From assembly GCA_028749105.1 (NCBI GenBank), contig JAQUQF010000044.1:1-9956 (forward strand): a DNA stretch of 9,956 nt, in the 5' to 3' direction. The translations under genes and the position numbers were made by a program. This document shows positions 6,673 to 9,956 of this stretch, piece by piece. The stretch's first letter is position 1. Each line of letters opens with the position of its first letter. The notes beneath the pieces are model-generated. The model saw nothing but the letters and a program-made list of their open reading frames with translations. It was not told the DNA's origin and did no database searches. Origin of the DNA: Acidobacteriota bacterium (GTDB taxonomy: Bacteria > Acidobacteriota > Aminicenantia > UBA2199).

Positions 6673-6701
6673 TTGAAAAATTGTTTTGGGTATGCTATAG
6701 A
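6673..6701 (+). promoter_or_regulatory. Sigma70-type promoter with extended -10 for the STAS gene
   Basis: TTGAAA (6673-6678), a 17-base spacer and TATAGA (6696-6701) preceded by TGC give a good housekeeping promoter with an extended -10. Predicted transcription start is near 6708, leaving about 24 bases before the ATG, with AAGGAG (6720-6725) in between. This is the best promoter match in the window. Confidence 0.65.
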
Positions 6702-6731
6702 ATAGTTTCATGGTCGCATAAGGAGAAAAAC

Positions 6732-7070
6732 ATGAAGATCGAAAAAAGGAAAAAAGGCAACGTCACCATCATCGACCTCAAGGGGAAAATACTCTTCGGC
6801 GACGGAATCGACGAGCTGCGCCAATCCATCAACGGGGCGCTCAAGGACAATGAGAAGCAGCTGGTTCTGAATTTCGCCGAAGTGCCCTACCTGGATTCGA
6901 CCGGCCTGGGTGAGGTTGTTCGCTCCTACACCACCCTGAAGAAGGAAGGCGGGACGGTCAAGATCGCCAACCTGACCAACAAGGTCAAGGACCTGATGAT
7001 GGTCACCAAGCTGATCACGGTCTTTGAGACCTTCGAAAACGAAGACGAGGCCGTCAAGAGCTTCAAATAA
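6732..7070 (+). CDS. STAS-domain anti-sigma factor antagonist (SpoIIAA/RsbV-like)
   Basis: A 112-residue single-domain STAS protein. It has an N-terminal strand (NVTIIDLKGKILFG), a central QLVLNFAEVPYLDSTGLGEVVRSY segment (43-66) and a C-terminal part ending ITVFETFENEDEAVKSF. The DSTGLG motif contains S56, the position that is phosphorylated by the anti-sigma kinase in SpoIIAA and RsbV. Unphosphorylated antagonist binds the kinase and frees the sigma factor; other STAS proteins act in different switches. ATG 6732 is chosen because AAGGAG lies six bases upstream; an earlier in-frame ATG at 6681 would fall inside the promoter. No partner kinase, phosphatase or sigma factor gene lies in this window, so its target is unknown. 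The gene is framed by its own promoter and downstream hairpins, which suggests a monocistronic unit. Confidence 0.88.
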   Translation: MKIEKRKKGNVTIIDLKGKILFGDGIDELRQSINGALKDNEKQLVLNFAEVPYLDSTGLGEVVRSYTTLKKEGGTVKIANLTNKVKDLMMVTKLITVFETFENEDEAVKSFK

Positions 7071-7085
7071 AAACCGCCCGCGCCG

Positions 7086-7120
7086 CCGGTCCCGGCAACG
7101 GCTCCGCGCCGGGGCGCCGG
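7086..7120 (+). other. GC-rich hairpin just after the STAS gene
   Basis: CCGGTCCCGG (7086-7095) can pair with CCGGGG plus CCGG (7109-7114, 7117-7120), allowing a two-base bulge and one G-U pair around a 13-base loop. It begins 15 bases after the stop codon. It lacks a T-run, so alone it is not a classical terminator; it could protect the 3' end or cooperate with the next hairpin. A perfect 10-base palindrome GGTCATGACC (7119-7128) adjoins it. Confidence 0.4.
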
Positions 7121-7128
7121 TCATGACC

Positions 7129-7168
7129 CCAGGGAAAATCCGGTCGTTGGATCTCTTCCTGGATTTTT
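7129..7168 (+). terminator. Candidate intrinsic terminator between STAS gene and asnB
   Basis: CCAGGGAAAATCC (7129-7141) pairs imperfectly with GGATCTCTTCCTGG (7149-7162), with one mismatch and one bulge, around a seven-base loop. ATTTTT follows at once (five T at 7164-7168). It would end the STAS transcript 37 bases before asnB begins. The interrupted stem and short T-run make it moderate in strength. Confidence 0.45.
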
Positions 7169-7204
7169 CAGCCTTGCTCCGGTACGGACGAGAATAAAAA
7201 AACC

Positions 7205-9091
7205 ATGTGCGGAATTTGCGGGTTTTTCCAGATGCATCCGGGGGCCGATGCCGCGGTCCTCAAGAGGATGAATGACCAGATCATTCACCGCGGCCCCGAC
7301 GACGAGGGCTTTTTTCTGAAAGACGGGGTCGGGCTCGCCGCCCGGCGCCTGAGCATCATCGACCTGGATACCGGCCACCAGCCGCTCCCTTCGCGCTCGG
7401 GCAATTCGTGGATCACCTACAATGGCGAAGTCTACAATTTCCAGGAACTGCGCCGGGAGCTCGAACTGCGCGGCTGCACCTTCCGCACCCGCAGCGACAC
7501 CGAGGTCGTGGTCAATCTGTACGAGGAATTCGGCCTGGATTTCGTGAAAAAGCTGCGCGGCATGTTCGCTTTCGCCATCTACGACCAGAAGAACCGGCGC
7601 CTGGTCCTGGCCAGAGATCCCATCGGGAAAAAGCCGCTCTACTATTCTCTGGAAAACGGCCGCGGCCTGGTGTTCGCCTCGGAGATCAAGTCCCTGCTCC
7701 AGTTCCCAGGCATCGCCCGCGACGTGGATGCCGAAGCGCTCGATTTCTTCCTGACCCTGGAATACATTCCCGCCCCCTATTCCATCCTGAAATCGGTCCG
7801 CAAGCTCCCGGCCGGCCACCTGCTCGTCTGCGAGAACGGCAAGGCTACGATCCGCGAATACTGGGATGTGCGGCCGGCCGAAGCCCCTCGCGACTTCAAC
7901 CGTGCCCGCGAGGAGTTCCTCGGCCTGCTCGAGGAGTCGGTGCGCCTGCGCATGATCTCCGACGTGCCGCTGGGCGCATTCCTCTCCGGCGGCATCGATT
8001 CCAGCGCCATCGTGGCCTTCATGAGCAAGCTGTCCTCCCTGCCGGTCCAGACGTTCTCCATCGGCTTCGAGGAAAAATCGTACAGCGAGCTGCCCCACTC
8101 CCGGCGGGTGGCCGAAAAGTTCAAGACCGACCACCACGAACGGATCCTGACGGCCGACATCCGGACGCTGGTCGATCAACTGGCGCGGAACCTGGACGAG
8201 CCCCTTGGCGACTTTTCCAATTTCCCGACCTACCTGGTGTCGCGCACGGCGCGGGAGAACGTGACCGTCGCCCTTTCCGGAGACGGCGGCGATGAGATCT
8301 TCGGCGGCTACGAGCATTACCTGGCGCAAAAGCTGGCCCGATTCGTCGATGCACCGCTGCTGTGCCCCCTGCAGGCACTGGCCAGCAGGGCCATGCGCCT
8401 GGTCCCGCCCTCGGAGTTGAAAAAAGGGGCGGTCAACCGCAGCAAACGCTTCAGCGAGGGATTCGCCAACTCGCCGGCCAATCGCCATTTCCGCTGGATG
8501 CTGTTTCTGAGCAAGCAACAGAAGTACCAGCTGTATTCCCCCGAGTTCATGAGGGAAAGCTTTGCCGCCGATCTGCCCGAGCGCGAGCCGTTCCGGACAT
8601 ACTTCGAGCGCAGCCGCAGCTTCCCCGGCATCAACCAGGACCTCTACCTCGACCTGAAAACCTACCTCGTCGACGACATCATGGTCAAGGTCGACCGCAT
8701 GAGCATGGCCGCCTCGCTGGAGACCCGCGCCCCGCTCCTCGATGCCAGGCTGGTGGAGTTCGCCTTCTCCCTGCCGCCGGACTGGAAGGTGCGGGGCAGC
8801 ACCGGCAAGTGGTTCTTCAAGAAAGCCATGGAGGGCATCCTGGATGAGGAAACCATCTACCGGCAGAAGGAGGGCTTTTCCATCCCCATCAAAAACTGGC
8901 TCAAAACCGACCTGAAGGAGCTGATGCTGGAAACCCTGTCGGAAAAAAGGATCGGCGCGATGGGGTATTTTTCCTACCCGGCCGTCCGGCAAATGATCAG
9001 TGAACACCTGGCCAACAAGGAGAACCACGCCCACCGCCTCTGGGCGCTGATGCAATTCCACCTCTGGAGCGACCATTTCGGCGGGAACTGA
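7205..9091 (+). CDS. asnB: Asparagine synthetase (glutamine-hydrolysing), class II amidotransferase
   Basis: A 628-residue two-domain enzyme. The N-terminal glutaminase starts MCGICGFF, with C2 as nucleophile once Met is removed. It continues with IHRGPDDEG (27-35), RRLSIID (47-53), YNGEVYNF (72-79), RSDTEVVV (96-103) and LRGMFAFAIYD (117-127). The synthetase domain has the ATP-binding PP-loop LSGGIDSS (260-267), ALSGDGGDEIFGGYEHY (356-372) and DDIMVKVDRMSMAASLETRAPLLD further on. The enzyme amidates aspartate to asparagine with ATP and glutamine. Its length resembles the long Bacillus-type AsnB/AsnO rather than the 554-residue E. coli form. Some close relatives act in surface polysaccharide or exosortase-linked pathways, and that alternative cannot be excluded. 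The start is fixed by C2, although no good ribosome binding site precedes it; the leader is A-rich. No clear promoter was found between the upstream terminator and the start. The transporter gene follows 11 bases later, probably in the same transcript. Confidence 0.88.
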   Translation: MCGICGFFQMHPGADAAVLKRMNDQIIHRGPDDEGFFLKDGVGLAARRLSIIDLDTGHQPLPSRSGNSWITYNGEVYNFQELRRELELRGCTFRTRSDTEVVVNLYEEFGLDFVKKLRGMFAFAIYDQKNRRLVLARDPIGKKPLYYSLENGRGLVFASEIKSLLQFPGIARDVDAEALDFFLTLEYIPAPYSILKSVRKLPAGHLLVCENGKATIREYWDVRPAEAPRDFNRAREEFLGLLEESVRLRMISDVPLGAFLSGGIDSSAIVAFMSKLSSLPVQTFSIGFEEKSYSELPHSRRVAEKFKTDHHERILTADIRTLVDQLARNLDEPLGDFSNFPTYLVSRTARENVTVALSGDGGDEIFGGYEHYLAQKLARFVDAPLLCPLQALASRAMRLVPPSELKKGAVNRSKRFSEGFANSPANRHFRWMLFLSKQQKYQLYSPEFMRESFAADLPEREPFRTYFERSRSFPGINQDLYLDLKTYLVDDIMVKVDRMSMAASLETRAPLLDARLVEFAFSLPPDWKVRGSTGKWFFKKAMEGILDEETIYRQKEGFSIPIKNWLKTDLKELMLETLSEKRIGAMGYFSYPAVRQMISEHLANKENHAHRLWALMQFHLWSDHFGGN

Positions 9092-9102
9092 ACCCCATCC
9101 AG

Positions 9103-9876
9103 ATGGACCTCACCCCGCAAGTATTTTTGATCGTCCTGCCGGCGGTCTTCCTGGCCGGCCTCGTCGACTCCATCGCCGGCGGCGGCGGCCTGCTCTCCGT
9201 TCCCGCCTACATGGCAGCCGGCCTGCCGCCCCATTTTGTTTTGGGCAACAACAAGTTCTCCTCCAGCTTCGGCACCCTGTTCGCCACCCTGCGTTATCAC
9301 CAGCACGGCCTGATCGATGTGCGCGTGGCCCTGCTCAGCGCTTTTTTCGCCCTGGCCGGATCTTTTCTCGGCTCCAGCGCCGTGCTGCTGCTGCGCCCCG
9401 ATTTCCTGCGCCTGCTGCTGGTCGTCATGATCCCGCTGGTAGCCATTCTCACCATGACCAACCGTTCCCTGGGCCGGGAAAACCATTCGCAGCGGCAATC
9501 CAGGAAACGGATGTATATCCTGGCTGTCCTGGCGGGCCTGCTGCTCGGCTTTTACGACGGCTTTTTCGGGCCCGGCATGGGGATGTTCCTGATCCTGTTC
9601 TATACCCTGGCCTTGAAATACGACTTCGTCACGGCCAATGCCAACACCAAGGTGGTGAACCTGGCCTCCAACATCGCCGCCGTGGTCACGTTCATCGCCC
9701 ACGGCAAAGTCATCTTTGCCCTCGGCATTCCAGCCGCTGTCGCCGGGATCGCCGGCAACCTGCTCGGGGCCAGGCTGGTCATCAAGCGCGGCAGCCGCAT
9801 CATCCGTCCCGTCTTCATCCTTACTTTACTACTGCTCTTCGGCAAGGTTCTCTACGATCTCTTGTCAACCCGGTAG
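9103..9876 (+). CDS. TauE/SafE (TSUP) family membrane transporter
   Basis: A 257-residue hydrophobic protein of the sulfite exporter TauE/SafE (YfcA-like) family. Members move sulfur-containing or organic anions across the inner membrane; the substrate here is not predictable. About eight membrane segments are visible, with a charged cytoplasmic-type loop around 120-136. The two halves show the family's internal duplication: GLVDSIAGGGG...GNNKFSSSFGTLFATLRYHQHGLI (19-71) matches GFYDGFFGPG...ANANTKVVNLASNIAAVVTFIAHGKVI (149-204). The NNK and NTK positions (49-51, 181-183) are the usual signature after the glycine-rich re-entrant region. No cleavable signal is seen; the first membrane helix (about 7-25) serves as anchor. 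ATG 9103 follows the asnB stop by 11 bases with no strong ribosome binding site, which suggests coupling to asnB. A functional link with asparagine synthesis is not obvious. Confidence 0.88.
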   Translation: MDLTPQVFLIVLPAVFLAGLVDSIAGGGGLLSVPAYMAAGLPPHFVLGNNKFSSSFGTLFATLRYHQHGLIDVRVALLSAFFALAGSFLGSSAVLLLRPDFLRLLLVVMIPLVAILTMTNRSLGRENHSQRQSRKRMYILAVLAGLLLGFYDGFFGPGMGMFLILFYTLALKYDFVTANANTKVVNLASNIAAVVTFIAHGKVIFALGIPAAVAGIAGNLLGARLVIKRGSRIIRPVFILTLLLLFGKVLYDLLSTR

Positions 9877-9956
9877 TCATCAAGAACGCTCGCTGCGCCT
9901 GCTTCATTCAGGCCGGCACACGCCCCGTTTTCCGGCCAGCCAACCGAAGATAGGCG
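9877..9956. other. Non-coding tail after the transporter gene
   Basis: Eighty bases to the window end hold no recognisable gene. GGCCGG (9911-9916) and CCGGCC (9932-9937) could form a six-base-pair stem with a 15-base loop, but no T-run follows. A gene may begin beyond the edge. Confidence 0.4.

Noticed and set aside
7121..9076. Long minus-strand open frame (651 codons) opposite asnB
   Set aside because: It is the complement of a clear asparagine synthetase. Its composition is rich in histidine, glutamine, glycine and valine without motifs, so it is a shadow frame.
9911..9937. Inverted GGCCGG/CCGGCC as a terminator after the transporter gene
   Set aside because: The stem is only six base pairs with a 15-base loop and no T-run.

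Overview
The window comes from a GC-rich bacterial chromosome (roughly 60% G+C by eye) and is almost fully coding. It holds two divergent gene blocks separated by a 256-base promoter region (5323-5578). Everything left of it is on the minus strand and everything right of it is on the plus strand. No rRNA, tRNA, CRISPR array, insertion sequence or phage gene was seen. The gene order HU - dprA - topA - trmFO - xerC is a conserved bacterial housekeeping arrangement, known for example from Bacillus as dprA-topA-trmFO-xerC-hslVU and also found in other phyla. Use of the folate-dependent TrmFO argues against a typical gammaproteobacterium, which would use TrmA. My best guess is an Acidobacteriota/Aminicenantes-like or deltaproteobacterial-grade lineage, but the sequence alone does not settle this.

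Minus-strand block (1-5322): a small HU/IHF-like nucleoid protein gene is followed by dprA (single-stranded DNA loading of RecA), topA (topoisomerase I with three zinc fingers), trmFO (tRNA m5U54 methylation) and xerC (tyrosine recombinase, cut by the left window edge). All four junctions overlap: 8, 8, 4 and 25 bases. The block therefore looks like one translationally coupled operon with a promoter just upstream of the HU gene. Its theme is DNA topology, DNA uptake/recombination, chromosome resolution and tRNA modification. hslV/hslU would be expected beyond the left edge.

Plus-strand block (5579-9876): a DUF362-type protein with two [4Fe-4S] ferredoxin motifs; a short STAS-domain anti-sigma-factor antagonist with its own good promoter (extended -10); two tandem hairpins, the second resembling an intrinsic terminator; then a class-II glutamine amidotransferase/asparagine synthetase and, 11 bases later, a TauE/SafE-type membrane transporter. 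The last two probably form one transcription unit. Functional links between the genes of this block are not evident.

I found no clearly new biological system. The most checkable unusual signals are a dnaX-type slippery heptamer at the end of trmFO whose -1 frame runs open into xerC, a 10-base sequence shared by the two divergent promoters in inverted orientation, and a DprA with a degenerate version of a normally well-kept Rossmann-fold motif.
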